DNA from: SAR202 cluster bacterium AD-804-J14_MRT_500m | Lineage (GTDB): Bacteria > Chloroflexota > Dehalococcoidia > UBA3495 > GCA-2712585 | Assembly (NCBI GenBank): GCA_009391275.1 | Contig: VEXF01000022.1 | Span: 1 to 29,411, forward strand | Direction: 5' to 3' | DNA: 29,411 bases | Shown: piece by piece, positions 8,900 to 16,547 of the stretch | How the letters are laid out: the number at the start of each line of letters is the position of its first letter | How positions within the stretch are numbered: position 1 is the first letter of the stretch | Translations under genes and position numbers: made by a program | Notes under the pieces: model-generated | What the model saw: the letters and a program-made list of their open reading frames with translations, nothing else | Databases searched by the model: none | What the model was told of the DNA's origin: nothing

Positions 8900-8950
8900 T
8901 TCTATCCGATATCATCCGATAGAACAGTCTTCCACATTCCTTAATCCGAT
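8900..8950. repeat. Three helically phased ATCCGAT repeats, candidate operator
   Basis: The heptamer ATCCGAT occurs on the + strand at 8904-8910, 8914-8920 and 8944-8950, so the copies start 10 and 30 bp apart on one face of the helix. The first two overlap an inverted repeat TTCTATC (8900-8906) and GATAGAA (8918-8924). Placement between the MFS and aminotransferase genes suggests a shared regulator site. No regulator gene is adjacent. Confidence 0.5.
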
Positions 8951-8990
8951 GGTACCATCCTATTGACCTAAATCGGTGGAGGTGAGCCCA

Positions 8991-10364
8991 ATGATACCTG
9001 CCAAACTTACCGGCGAAGAAATCGAAGAACTAAAACAACAAAGCGCAGTCCACTTCTGGCCTCACGCCCGGCAGGCCGGAAATATGTCAGACGAAACTGG
9101 TGTAAAAGTAGTCACAAAAGGCAAGGGAGTTTGGGTTGAGGACGTAGATGGGAAGCGATGGTTCGATGTGATATCAGGTTTGTGGCTGAAAAACATTGGA
9201 CACGGCCGTAAAGAAATAGCCGAAGCCGTTTACGAACAAATGCAAAACATCAGTTTCTCGCCTGGTGGGACCGTTAGCCCCATTACTATCAAAGTCGCAG
9301 CTAGAATCGCATCCCTTGCCCCGGACAAAGACTCGCGGATTTACTTCGTTAGTGGTGGGGCCGAAGCGAACGAAACTGCTCTCAAAATGGCCAAGAACTA
9401 CCACTTCAATAATGGCCAAGCGTCACGATGGAAAGTCATTAGCAGGAGGGGATCGTATCATGGTGCTACGTACGCATGTATGGGACTTGGTGGCGGCGGG
9501 ATTAACGCTCCTACCAACTTTGGCCCGCTCATGCCCGGTAATATCCACGTCAACCAGCCAAACCAATATCGATGCCTTTATTGCTCAGACCGAGGTGGTT
9601 GCAATTTAGAATGTGCCCGTGACGTAGACCGAGCTATAGTAGCCGAAGGTCCATCTACGGTCGCCGCTTTCATTGGAGAACCCATATCAGCCGCTGCTGG
9701 AATTTATGTGCCTCACCATGAATATTGGCCCACCATCCGAGAAATTTGTGATCGTCATGGCGTTTTGCTGATCTGCGACGAAGTCATAACCGGCTTTGGA
9801 CGAACTGGCAAGATGTTTGCTACAGAGAACTGGGGCGTTAAACCAGACATATTCACTGTGGCAAAAGCCCTAACCGGTGGTTATCTGCCTATAGGTGCCG
9901 CTATAGCGGCCAAGCATATCTCAGATGCATTCATTGGAGAAGACTCTACAACTTTCGCACACCTGATTACTTTCGGGGGTAATCCACCCGTTTGCGCGGC
10001 CGCCGACACGACCTTAGATATTATGCAGCGTGAAAACATAGTAGAAAATTCCGCCCGAATGGGAGACTATCTCTTTGAAAAACTCCAATCCCTTTATGAG
10101 CACCGCATCGTGGGTGACGTGCGTGGAGGAATGGGCCTATTAGCAGCCCTGGAATTGGTTCAGGACCGCGAGACTCGTAAATCTTTTCCCAAAGAAGCCC
10201 AACTTGCTCCCAAAGTAAACAGTCTAATGAATCAGCACGGTCTCTTAGGCCGAGGCGGAGACATCATTTCGCTGGCTCCACCATTAAACGTCACATCCGA
10301 TGAAATAGACTATCTTGTCGACCACATTGACCAGATCCTGACGGAACTGGAAACCCAGCTCTGA
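8991..10364 (+). CDS. Class III (omega) aminotransferase, PLP-dependent
   Basis: The 457-residue fold-type I enzyme transfers an amino group between an amine or omega-amino acid and a 2-oxo acid. Family marks are SGLWLKNIGHG, FVSGGAEANETALKMA (phosphate binding), SYHGATYA, ICDEVITGFGRTG with Asp263 contacting the pyridine nitrogen, and the Schiff-base Lys292 in TVAKALTGGYLPIGA. An insertion between about residues 193 and 211 has four cysteines, C195-x2-C198-x5-C204-x3-C208, possibly a small metal site or disulfide loop. ATG 8991 is chosen over in-frame GTG 8976 because GGAGGTGAG lies directly before it and the GTG would fall inside that site. The substrate could be taurine, beta-alanine or a similar amine; this is unresolved. 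Confidence 0.93.
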   Translation: MIPAKLTGEEIEELKQQSAVHFWPHARQAGNMSDETGVKVVTKGKGVWVEDVDGKRWFDVISGLWLKNIGHGRKEIAEAVYEQMQNISFSPGGTVSPITIKVAARIASLAPDKDSRIYFVSGGAEANETALKMAKNYHFNNGQASRWKVISRRGSYHGATYACMGLGGGGINAPTNFGPLMPGNIHVNQPNQYRCLYCSDRGGCNLECARDVDRAIVAEGPSTVAAFIGEPISAAAGIYVPHHEYWPTIREICDRHGVLLICDEVITGFGRTGKMFATENWGVKPDIFTVAKALTGGYLPIGAAIAAKHISDAFIGEDSTTFAHLITFGGNPPVCAAADTTLDIMQRENIVENSARMGDYLFEKLQSLYEHRIVGDVRGGMGLLAALELVQDRETRKSFPKEAQLAPKVNSLMNQHGLLGRGGDIISLAPPLNVTSDEIDYLVDHIDQILTELETQL

Positions 10365-10426
10365 TGTATCGTGCGTTTCCCAATAGTGCTCCAGGCAAAC
10401 TATGGAATGAACATTAAACGCCGATT

Positions 10427-11422
10427 ATGAAACAAATCGGAATAGAATTCGTAGCTGGCCTACAGCCTACGGAGATAGTTGAAGCAACCAAATACGCCGA
10501 ATCTTTGGGATACTATTCAGCTTGGATGGCTGAGGGACACGGGGGTGACCAATTTTCGATCTTGACTGCATGTGCAGTTGCCACTGATCGAATCCTGCTA
10601 GGTAGCGGTATCACCGTACTATTTGTTAGATCTGCGCCCACTATAGCTATGGCAGCTGCCTCGGTTGATGAGTACTCAAAAGGACGATTTATTTTGGGAC
10701 TCGCCTCGGGACACCGCGAGATGGTAGAAAACGAACACGGCTTAAAATATCGGTCTCCGATGCAACATATTAGGGAATACGTAAACATCATACAAACCCT
10801 TATCAGAGAAGGCCGTGTCCAACATGCAGGTGAAGTAGTAAACATTCAGAATTTTGATCTTTGGTTTAAACCCTTTCGCCCAAAGATCCCCATTTATCTT
10901 GGCGCCGTTAACCCCAAAATGCTTAGACTTTGCGGTGAAATCGCCGATGGAGTCATGCTGACTCACATAACCGAAGATAAAGCACGCGAAGCTGTAAATC
11001 TTATAGCCGAAGGGGCTCGAGAGGCAGGCAGACGGCCAGAAGATATCGATATCTCTGCCCTTTGGGGCTGCAGCGTCTCTAATGATAGAAATGTAGCACG
11101 CAACCGTTATCGAGACTACCTAGCCCTTTATCCAATTCGGCTTTCCCGATACAGGAAATTGATGTCCGATGCTGGATTTGGCCCACAGATCGAAGCGGCA
11201 GTATTTGAGGCTGACCAAGGAGACATACAAAAGGCAAAAGATATGATACCAGACGAGATGATCGATCAAATAGGCATAGTTGGAACTCCCGAGGACGTTC
11301 GGAACCGTATAGATGCCTATAGAGAAATTGGTATCTCACACCCTATCCTGTCACCTCTAGTCGATGAAGATTCATCCATGGATCAAACTATGGAAACCAT
11401 ACAAGCCTGCGCCCCTGGTTGA
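10427..11422 (+). CDS. LLM-class (F420-dependent reductase-like) oxidoreductase
   Basis: The 331-residue luciferase-like TIM barrel is closer in length and pattern to the methylenetetrahydromethanopterin-reductase/F420 branch than to LuxA. Visible marks are GIEFVAGLQP at the first strand, MAEGHGGD (His38), ILLGSGITVLFVRSAPTIAMAAASVDEYSKGRF split across two helices, the PKIPIYLGAVNPKM strand and IADGVMLTH. The C-terminal IVGTPEDVRNRI is the usual cofactor-site helix. The gene lies 62 bp after the aminotransferase gene on the same strand and may be cotranscribed, so it could act on the same compound class. There is no strong ribosome site before the ATG. Whether it uses F420 or FMN cannot be settled from sequence. 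Confidence 0.9.
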   Translation: MKQIGIEFVAGLQPTEIVEATKYAESLGYYSAWMAEGHGGDQFSILTACAVATDRILLGSGITVLFVRSAPTIAMAAASVDEYSKGRFILGLASGHREMVENEHGLKYRSPMQHIREYVNIIQTLIREGRVQHAGEVVNIQNFDLWFKPFRPKIPIYLGAVNPKMLRLCGEIADGVMLTHITEDKAREAVNLIAEGAREAGRRPEDIDISALWGCSVSNDRNVARNRYRDYLALYPIRLSRYRKLMSDAGFGPQIEAAVFEADQGDIQKAKDMIPDEMIDQIGIVGTPEDVRNRIDAYREIGISHPILSPLVDEDSSMDQTMETIQACAPG

Positions 11423-11642
11423 ACTTCCTTTGCATCGCACAAAAATGCAACGCATAAAGTGACGTTGCCGCTATAGTTGGAGAAGAAACCTTCGATTATT
11501 CAGATTGACCCATAAACCAAGTCCATCCGGCTAGGACTGGTGCTCTAGGTATCCATAATCTGGAACAAGGTTTTTGCCTGATAGAGATCAGGGCTTGGCC
11601 ATATCTAACTAAGATACGATTTTAACCAGTTTTTCTCTGACC
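11423..11642. other. Intergenic region between convergent genes with small hairpins
   Basis: These 220 bp lie between the F420-type LLM gene (+) and the thioesterase gene (-), both of which end here. Just after the LLM stop, TTGCAT and ATGCAA form a 6-bp inverted repeat with a 9-nt gap. A compact hairpin CCTGAT-AGAG-ATCAGG sits at 11577-11592. Neither has a T-tract in the right place for a classical terminator. No ORF or tRNA was seen. Confidence 0.4.
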
Positions 11643-12128
11643 CTAAGAGGCTATCTTGTCCCATTCAATGCCAGCCAATTCTGGAAAAACGAGCACCTCA
11701 CCCGTTCTTTCAAAATGAGTGAACAGCTTTCTTACTTCGTTTGGTACGGGATAGGTCTTTCTCAGTTGGTTGTCATATGTCGCATAAATTCCCTGAATAC
11801 TTGCAATTAGCTCTTCTTGATCTTGTCGATATAGTTCGAATTCTAACGTTAAACTGCTATTACCCATTTGTACATTCCGTACAAATATCTCCATCATCTC
11901 GTCTACGAACGCTGGAGCCTTATATTCGATGGTTATTTTTACAGTTACAGTATCAAAGGCATTTAGTTCTGCTGCTTTATATAACCTGAATCCAAGATGC
12001 CGGCAATACTCTGAATATGCAACCTCAGCCCAAGTTAAATACACCCCGTTGAATGCGATTCCTTGCGCATCACACTCAGGCCAACGCACCCTTAGTCGAA
12101 AATGGAACCTAAAATCTTTCTTTGCCAT
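11643..12128 (-). CDS. Acyl-CoA thioesterase, 4-hydroxybenzoyl-CoA/YbgC-type hotdog
   Basis: The 161-residue single-hotdog protein is expected to hydrolyse acyl-CoA or aryl-CoA thioesters. The N-terminal signature VRWPECDAQGIAFNGVYL places Asp20 where 4-hydroxybenzoyl-CoA thioesterases have their catalytic Asp, followed by the long helix WAEVAYSEYCRHLG. The central strands VTVKITIEYKAPAFVDE and SSLTLEFELYRQD complete the fold. The start is well supported: AAGGAG lies 6 nt before the ATG. It is monocistronic, divergent from the hydrolase-fold gene across 192 bp. It may release products of CoA-linked degradation. Confidence 0.9.
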   Translation of the reverse strand: MAKKDFRFHFRLRVRWPECDAQGIAFNGVYLTWAEVAYSEYCRHLGFRLYKAAELNAFDTVTVKITIEYKAPAFVDEMMEIFVRNVQMGNSSLTLEFELYRQDQEELIASIQGIYATYDNQLRKTYPVPNEVRKLFTHFERTGEVLVFPELAGIEWDKIAS

Positions 12129-12261
12129 AAAACTCCTTGCAATACGACAGTTTAATCAGAGCCTAATAATCAATCCCTAGCTTCGTGTGGAAGCATTGAT
12201 ACATTAAGACAATCTAACCTATTCTAATACGTTGGAAACCGGCCCAAGTCCGAATGTAGCA

Positions 12262-12290
12262 TTGACAGTATCTTCGCCCATAATTACGAT
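12262..12290 (+). promoter_or_regulatory. Strong sigma-70 promoter for the hydrolase-fold gene
   Basis: A perfect TTGACA (12262-12267), a 17-bp spacer and TACGAT (12285-12290, four of six consensus bases) predict transcription near 12297. That gives a leader of about 24 nt, which includes GGAG 5 nt before the ATG at 12321. It is the clearest promoter in the window. Confidence 0.65.
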
Positions 12291-12320
12291 ACCGGCACCT
12301 ATATTAACTTTGGAGACACG

Positions 12321-13109
12321 ATGACTACATCTTCCTCCACTTTCACTCAGGAAAGTATTAGAATAGCCAACCTTGATGTCCCAATTATGAAGGGTGGCAG
12401 CGGCCCCTCATTATTGGTTCTACACGATGATGTCGGTAAACCGGGGTGGTTACCGTTCTATCAGCAATTAGCCCAGAATTCCACCGTGTTCGTCCCTTCA
12501 CATCCCGGATTTGACGGTGCCGACCGTCCTGATTGGATGAGATCTATTCGTGACATGGCTCTTGCTTATTCTTGGCTAATGACAGAAGCCGGACTGGAAG
12601 GCGTCAACGTAGTAGGTTTAGGATTCGGAGGCTGGCTGGCCGCCGAACTTGCCGCAATGTCGCACAATCGTTTCAACAAAATAGTTCTGGTGGGACCTGT
12701 TGGGCTTCAGCCCAGCGATGGGGAGATACTGGATCAGTTCCTCCTAGGGGGAGACGAGTACACGAAATTGTGTTTCCATAATCCAGATCTATTTCATGAA
12801 CACTTCGGAGACGACCCCACATATGAGCAGAAGGAAACTTGGGAACTAAATAGAGAAATGGCCGCTCGTATCGCCTGGAAGCCTTATATGTTTGATCAAG
12901 CGCTACACATGGTGCTACCAGGTATATCAAGCCCAAGCCTCATCATCTGGGGAGAAAACGATAGAATAGTCCCTATTTCTTGCCTCCAACGATACCAATC
13001 ATTATTGCCAAACTCCAGACTTGAAAAATTGTCTAATTGCGGTCATCTAGCAGATATGGAGCAACCCGAACAATTGGCAAGCATGATTACTACCTTCCTG
13101 ACACAGTAG
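12321..13109 (+). CDS. Alpha/beta-hydrolase-fold protein lacking the nucleophile
   Basis: The 262 residues cover a full alpha/beta-hydrolase fold: LLVLHDD at the oxyanion strand, VFVPSHPGFDGADRP, the nucleophile elbow, the acid in IIWGENDRIVP (Asp214) and His242 in GHLADMEQPE. The elbow reads VVGLGFGGW, so the G-x-S-x-G nucleophile is Gly101 (codon GGA). Asp and His remain, so simple ester hydrolysis by the usual acyl-enzyme route is unlikely. A cofactor-less reaction, a lyase or hydratase role, or a non-catalytic role is possible; a nearby substitute nucleophile is not obvious. A strong promoter and GGAG ribosome site support the start. It lies 96 bp before an LLM monooxygenase gene on the same strand, and the two may form an operon. 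Confidence 0.9.
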   Translation: MTTSSSTFTQESIRIANLDVPIMKGGSGPSLLVLHDDVGKPGWLPFYQQLAQNSTVFVPSHPGFDGADRPDWMRSIRDMALAYSWLMTEAGLEGVNVVGLGFGGWLAAELAAMSHNRFNKIVLVGPVGLQPSDGEILDQFLLGGDEYTKLCFHNPDLFHEHFGDDPTYEQKETWELNREMAARIAWKPYMFDQALHMVLPGISSPSLIIWGENDRIVPISCLQRYQSLLPNSRLEKLSNCGHLADMEQPEQLASMITTFLTQ

Positions 13110-13205
13110 TGAATATCTTGAATTGATAAGAGCCCTCGGTACCACAACGGTCATAACCAAAACTATAAATTCGAGTAGACCCAAGATGGCTAAAAGGAGA
13201 TAACC

Positions 13206-14429
13206 ATGTTCCTCATGTACTTCACAGAACAACCCATGTCCAACTATCCAGAGGAAGAAGCTCGCAAAAACGGAGGCACTAGTGCGCTCCTATTTTCGAA
13301 TAAACACTTCGACCCAATAGAAGGTAGCCGTCTATATAACGAACGACTTGAAGAATATGTCTATGCGGAAGAAATGGGAGTCGACGGTATCATGTTGAAC
13401 GAGCACCACAATGCGCCGTTTTGTATGCAGGCTAAAATTAACGTTTTTGCATCTGTTCTTGCAGCTACAACTAAAAAAGTCAAAATAGTCCTTCTTGGTA
13501 ATCCATTGCCGACGCTAGACAATCCACTTAATGCAGCAGAAGAAATAGGAATGATTGACATGCTTTCCCAAGGCAGACTTGTCTCGGGATTTGTACGTGG
13601 TTCTGGGACTGAGCAATACGCCAATAACTCTAACCCAGCCTATAACCGGGAACGTTTCGAAGAAGCCCATGACCTCCTGATCAAGATATGGACGGACCAC
13701 GGACCTTTCCGATGGGAGGGTGACCACTACCAATTTCGTGTCGTGAACCCTTGGTCTCTGCCTCTACAGAAACCCCATCCCCGGATCTGGATTCCAGGCG
13801 TAGCTAGCATGGAAACAGTAGTGTGGTCTGCAGCTCATCGCTACCCGTACATCTGTCTCAATACAACAGCAGAACAAACGCAAGCTGTATTCGATATATA
13901 CGATAAAACCGCTAGAGAAGTCGGTTACGAACCTGGCCCCGAAAACCGTGGCTATCTCATTAGATGCCATGTCTCGGATACCGAAGAAAAGGCGGTCCAG
14001 AATGCCCGCGAATTCATGTGGATGCAAGGTGAGTTTACGGGGTTGGGTCACCCTGTGTGGTTTCAGCCTCCTGGATATAGCTCCCCGACCTCTAGACGCC
14101 GTCGGATTGAAGGGCAAAAACAGCGTGTAGAACCTTTCGAAACCCAGTTAGAGACTGGGGCGGTAATCGCAGGAACTCCAGATCAGGTTATTGAAAAACT
14201 TCGACGAATCCTGGAGCAAAACAGGCCGTCCATCCTTGCCCTCTGGGGGAATGATGGCAAAGTAAACCATGAAGACTCCATGACCTGCATAAGATTGATG
14301 GGTCAAGAAGTTATGCCTGCAGTTCGGGAGATCGGCGACCAGTTAGGCCTCTCTAGCCCCTTCGAGTTAGACACTCCAGTCAGCCTGGCGCAGACACCTG
14401 CAGCTGATCTTCATCCTGTATCAGCTTAA
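13206..14429 (+). CDS. LLM-class flavin-dependent monooxygenase (luciferase-like)
   Basis: The 407-residue luciferase-family TIM barrel is the longest of the three LLM proteins here. Marks are GIMLNEHHNAPFC (Glu66-His67-His68, the flavin/substrate-side EHH motif), KIVLLGNPLPTLDNPLNAAEE, MLSQGRLVSGFVRGSG and PHPRIWIPGVASMETV. TGAVIAGTPDQVIEKLRRI near the C-terminus is the usual cofactor-site segment. A longer C-terminal tail than usual is rich in Pro, Ser and Ala. AAGGAG 8 nt before the ATG fixes the start. Reduced FMN supplied by a separate reductase is expected, but no flavin reductase is visible in the window. It may be cotranscribed with the upstream hydrolase-fold gene. Confidence 0.93.
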   Translation: MFLMYFTEQPMSNYPEEEARKNGGTSALLFSNKHFDPIEGSRLYNERLEEYVYAEEMGVDGIMLNEHHNAPFCMQAKINVFASVLAATTKKVKIVLLGNPLPTLDNPLNAAEEIGMIDMLSQGRLVSGFVRGSGTEQYANNSNPAYNRERFEEAHDLLIKIWTDHGPFRWEGDHYQFRVVNPWSLPLQKPHPRIWIPGVASMETVVWSAAHRYPYICLNTTAEQTQAVFDIYDKTAREVGYEPGPENRGYLIRCHVSDTEEKAVQNAREFMWMQGEFTGLGHPVWFQPPGYSSPTSRRRRIEGQKQRVEPFETQLETGAVIAGTPDQVIEKLRRILEQNRPSILALWGNDGKVNHEDSMTCIRLMGQEVMPAVREIGDQLGLSSPFELDTPVSLAQTPAADLHPVSA

Positions 14430-14444
14430 CAGCTGAAGCCCTTT

Positions 14445-14491
14445 CGACTAGCCTAACCTACGGTTTCCCATTGCCCGGTTTAGGCTAGTCG
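14445..14491. terminator. Long hairpin between convergent genes
   Basis: CGACTAGCCTAACC (14445-14458) pairs with GGTTTAGGCTAGTCG (14477-14491), giving a stem of about 14 bp with one bulged base and an 18-nt loop. It lies between the LLM gene end (14429) and the Lrp-like gene end, and its right arm contains that gene's TAG stop (14485-14487). There is no T-tract on either side, so it may stop polymerase inefficiently or mainly protect 3' ends of both transcripts. Confidence 0.55.
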
Positions 14492-14715
14492 ACTGTGATG
14501 CATGTCACCGTGTTCTTTACGCCAGGTATAACGCGAATTTCGTCGCGTAGCACGACTATAAGATCTTGCATCCCACTAGTCTCAACCTCTGCCACAACGT
14601 CAAACGGACCCAATACTTCATGGACCTCCCCTATTCCGGCCAACCCATTGATCCGTTCCATCACCTGTGATGTGTATGCTGTATCCACGTTAATCAACAC
14701 ATAAGCTTTAGGCAA
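14485..14715 (-). CDS. Stand-alone Lrp/AsnC effector (RAM) domain protein
   Basis: About 76 residues form a single RAM (AsnC_trans_reg) beta-alpha-beta-beta-alpha-beta domain: PKAYVLINVDTAYTSQVMER, then GIGEVHEVLGPFDVVAEVE and the C-terminal IPGVKNTVTCITVD. The DNA-binding helix-turn-helix of full Lrp is absent. Such stand-alone domains are known to form ring oligomers that bind amino acids. TTG at 14715 is preferred because AGGGAG lies 9 nt upstream and stand-alone members usually begin at PKAYV; an in-frame ATG at 14736 would put the ribosome site inside the gene. It is the last gene of the GatC-like/amidase operon, 28 bp after the amidase stop. It may sense an amino acid product of the amidase. 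Confidence 0.82.
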   Translation of the reverse strand: MPKAYVLINVDTAYTSQVMERINGLAGIGEVHEVLGPFDVVAEVETSGMQDLIVVLRDEIRVIPGVKNTVTCITVD

Positions 14716-14743
14716 GGTCAATATCTCCCTACACAAAGTTGCT

Positions 14744-16168
14744 CTATTTGGAAGTTATAACCGGAGGACGTTTTGTATGCCAAGAGGTCGCTTGTTCATA
14801 TCCATGAGCTGCTCGTAGTACCGTAGAGTCTTCATATAGACGTCCCGCAAGATGAAGACCAACTGGCATTCCATCGCTTGCGAAACCACATGGCACTGTA
14901 ATTGCTGGCACCCCGGTACAATTATGGATATGAATCAGCCGTGACATCAAACTCATTACCCATACATCTCGCCCCCGTATGTTGACCAATTCTTGACCAA
15001 TCCTTGGTGCGGTTATGGGATTATTTGCCGTTACAAGTAGATCTACCTCTTTCATCGCTGCTTTGACTTCACGGTCAATCAAACTCCTCACCCGTTGAGC
15101 CTTATGATACATCTCAGCTGAAATCAACGAGCCAGCAAGTAAACGTCCCCCTACATCTCTATCATATTCGTCTATTCTGTCCCTAAGTAACCGCTTATGC
15201 ACCACTGCGGCTTCCGATAGGATCACAGCAAAATGCGAAGGTGGTGCAAGTTCAGCATGAGGTATAGATACTTCACGCACTTCTGCTCCTAACTTCTCTA
15301 ACACCGAGATGGCTTCATACACCATTCCCGCCACCTCCTCTGTGCACTCCTGGAAGAAATATTCCCTAGGGATCCCAACTCTTAATCCCTTTAATCCTTT
15401 TTCAAGTTCCGATGCGAAATCCGGTAGTTTCATATCAACGCTAGTAGGGTCTTTAGGGTCATATCCTGCAAGCACCTGGATAGAATGCGCTGCATCTTTT
15501 ACAGTTTTAGTCAAAGGACCAGCATGATCCATGGACCAACTCAGGCCCATTACACCAGCTCGGCTTACAAGTCCATATGTGGGTTTGAACCCGACGACAC
15601 CATTAAGTGCTGCAGGTGACCTTATAGAGCCCCCCGTATCACTTCCCATTGCCATAAAAGCCATACCGGTGGCAACTGCTACGCCAGATCCACCACTGGA
15701 CCCACCTGGGATCCGTTCACGATCCCAGGCGTTGCGACACGTTCCGTAGGTGGCATTATCACTGGTAGATCCTGTGGCGAATTCATGTAAGTTAGTCTTA
15801 CCTAATAACACCGTGCCAGACTCATGCAACTTAGATACGGTCGTTGCATCCGTATCTGGAAAATTATCCTGAAAAATAGGAGATCCGCCTGTCGTCAGTA
15901 TGCCAGCAGTATCGTAGAGATCTTTCAGCGCGATAGGCACGCCATGCAGCATGCCACGATCTATCCCGCGAGCCATCTCTTCTTCAGCTTTCTTTGCTTG
16001 TTTCATCGCAATATCATCGGTTACCGTGATGAACGCCTTCAGATCTCCATTCAAACGTCGGATCCTTGTCAGGGCCGACTCAGTAACCTCTACCGGGGAA
16101 ACTCTCTTGTTAAGGTAGGCCTCTTTAAGCTCATGAATAGAGAGATCTAAAATCTCTTCGTTACCCAT
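14744..16168 (-). CDS. GatA-like amidase (amidase-signature family)
   Basis: This 474-residue amidase-signature enzyme carries a complete triad: Lys82 in GVPIALKDLYD, cis-Ser157 in PGGSSGGSG and Ser181 in GSDTGGSIRSP. GSDTGGSIR and HEFATGSTSDN resemble both GatA and GatA-like free amidases such as AtzE. SPAALNG and MGLSWSMDHAGPLTKT differ from the usual QPAAFCG and SSLDQIGPFTRD of true GatA. The upstream gene, overlapping by 8 bp, encodes a GatC-like small subunit, but GatB is not in the window. A free amidase with a GatC-like helper, as in the AtzE-AtzG carboxybiuret hydrolase complex, therefore seems more likely than tRNA transamidation. If gatB lies elsewhere, the tRNA role remains possible. 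It is the middle gene of a three-gene minus-strand operon. Confidence 0.9.
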   Translation of the reverse strand: MGNEEILDLSIHELKEAYLNKRVSPVEVTESALTRIRRLNGDLKAFITVTDDIAMKQAKKAEEEMARGIDRGMLHGVPIALKDLYDTAGILTTGGSPIFQDNFPDTDATTVSKLHESGTVLLGKTNLHEFATGSTSDNATYGTCRNAWDRERIPGGSSGGSGVAVATGMAFMAMGSDTGGSIRSPAALNGVVGFKPTYGLVSRAGVMGLSWSMDHAGPLTKTVKDAAHSIQVLAGYDPKDPTSVDMKLPDFASELEKGLKGLRVGIPREYFFQECTEEVAGMVYEAISVLEKLGAEVREVSIPHAELAPPSHFAVILSEAAVVHKRLLRDRIDEYDRDVGGRLLAGSLISAEMYHKAQRVRSLIDREVKAAMKEVDLLVTANNPITAPRIGQELVNIRGRDVWVMSLMSRLIHIHNCTGVPAITVPCGFASDGMPVGLHLAGRLYEDSTVLRAAHGYEQATSWHTKRPPVITSK

Positions 16169-16361
16169 CCCTTTCCTCCTTAGGCAAAGTCATATTGTAA
16201 AACGGCTCTATATTTTCTAGCAGTTCATCGGTAGCAGCAGCGAGCCCCTCTTCTAGTATCTTCAACTGCCTGATTACAATATCCATATGCTTTTCCGTTA
16301 TTTCCACTCCTGCCAGTTCTGCCATTTTCCTTACCGACTCAGCAGTGATTTCTCTAGGCAT
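16161..16361 (-). CDS. GatC/AtzG-like small subunit
   Basis: The 66-residue helical protein has the GatC pattern: an N-terminal helix VRKMAELAGVEITE, a second helix ending in LKILEEGL, then the extended LLENIEPFYNM belt with the conserved Pro. In GatCAB this belt wraps GatA, and in AtzG it wraps and stabilises AtzE. Its last eight bases (ATGGGTAA) overlap the amidase start, indicating translational coupling. AGAGGT 5 nt before the ATG supports the start. The sequence does not decide between GatC and AtzG (DUF4089) assignments. Confidence 0.78.
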   Translation of the reverse strand: MPREITAESVRKMAELAGVEITEKHMDIVIRQLKILEEGLAAATDELLENIEPFYNMTLPKEERDG

Positions 16362-16547
16362 GTCTAACCTCTTTCTTCAGTCGCCCTCTCTAGAAATATT
16401 ACCTTTTGATTTGGCAATCTTTCATCGTTTAATTATTGAAGACCATAACACAACCAATTTTAATTAAAGAACCGGCGCTATGATCTTCTGTGCATCGGTA
16501 CGTCGGAGCCGATTCACAGACCTATGACATATAATCTGATGAACATC

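Noticed and set aside
11577..11592. Hairpin CCTGAT-AGAG-ATCAGG as a terminator
   Set aside because: The T-tract lies on the wrong side for + transcription and no T-tract follows on the minus strand; it is noted only as a small hairpin.
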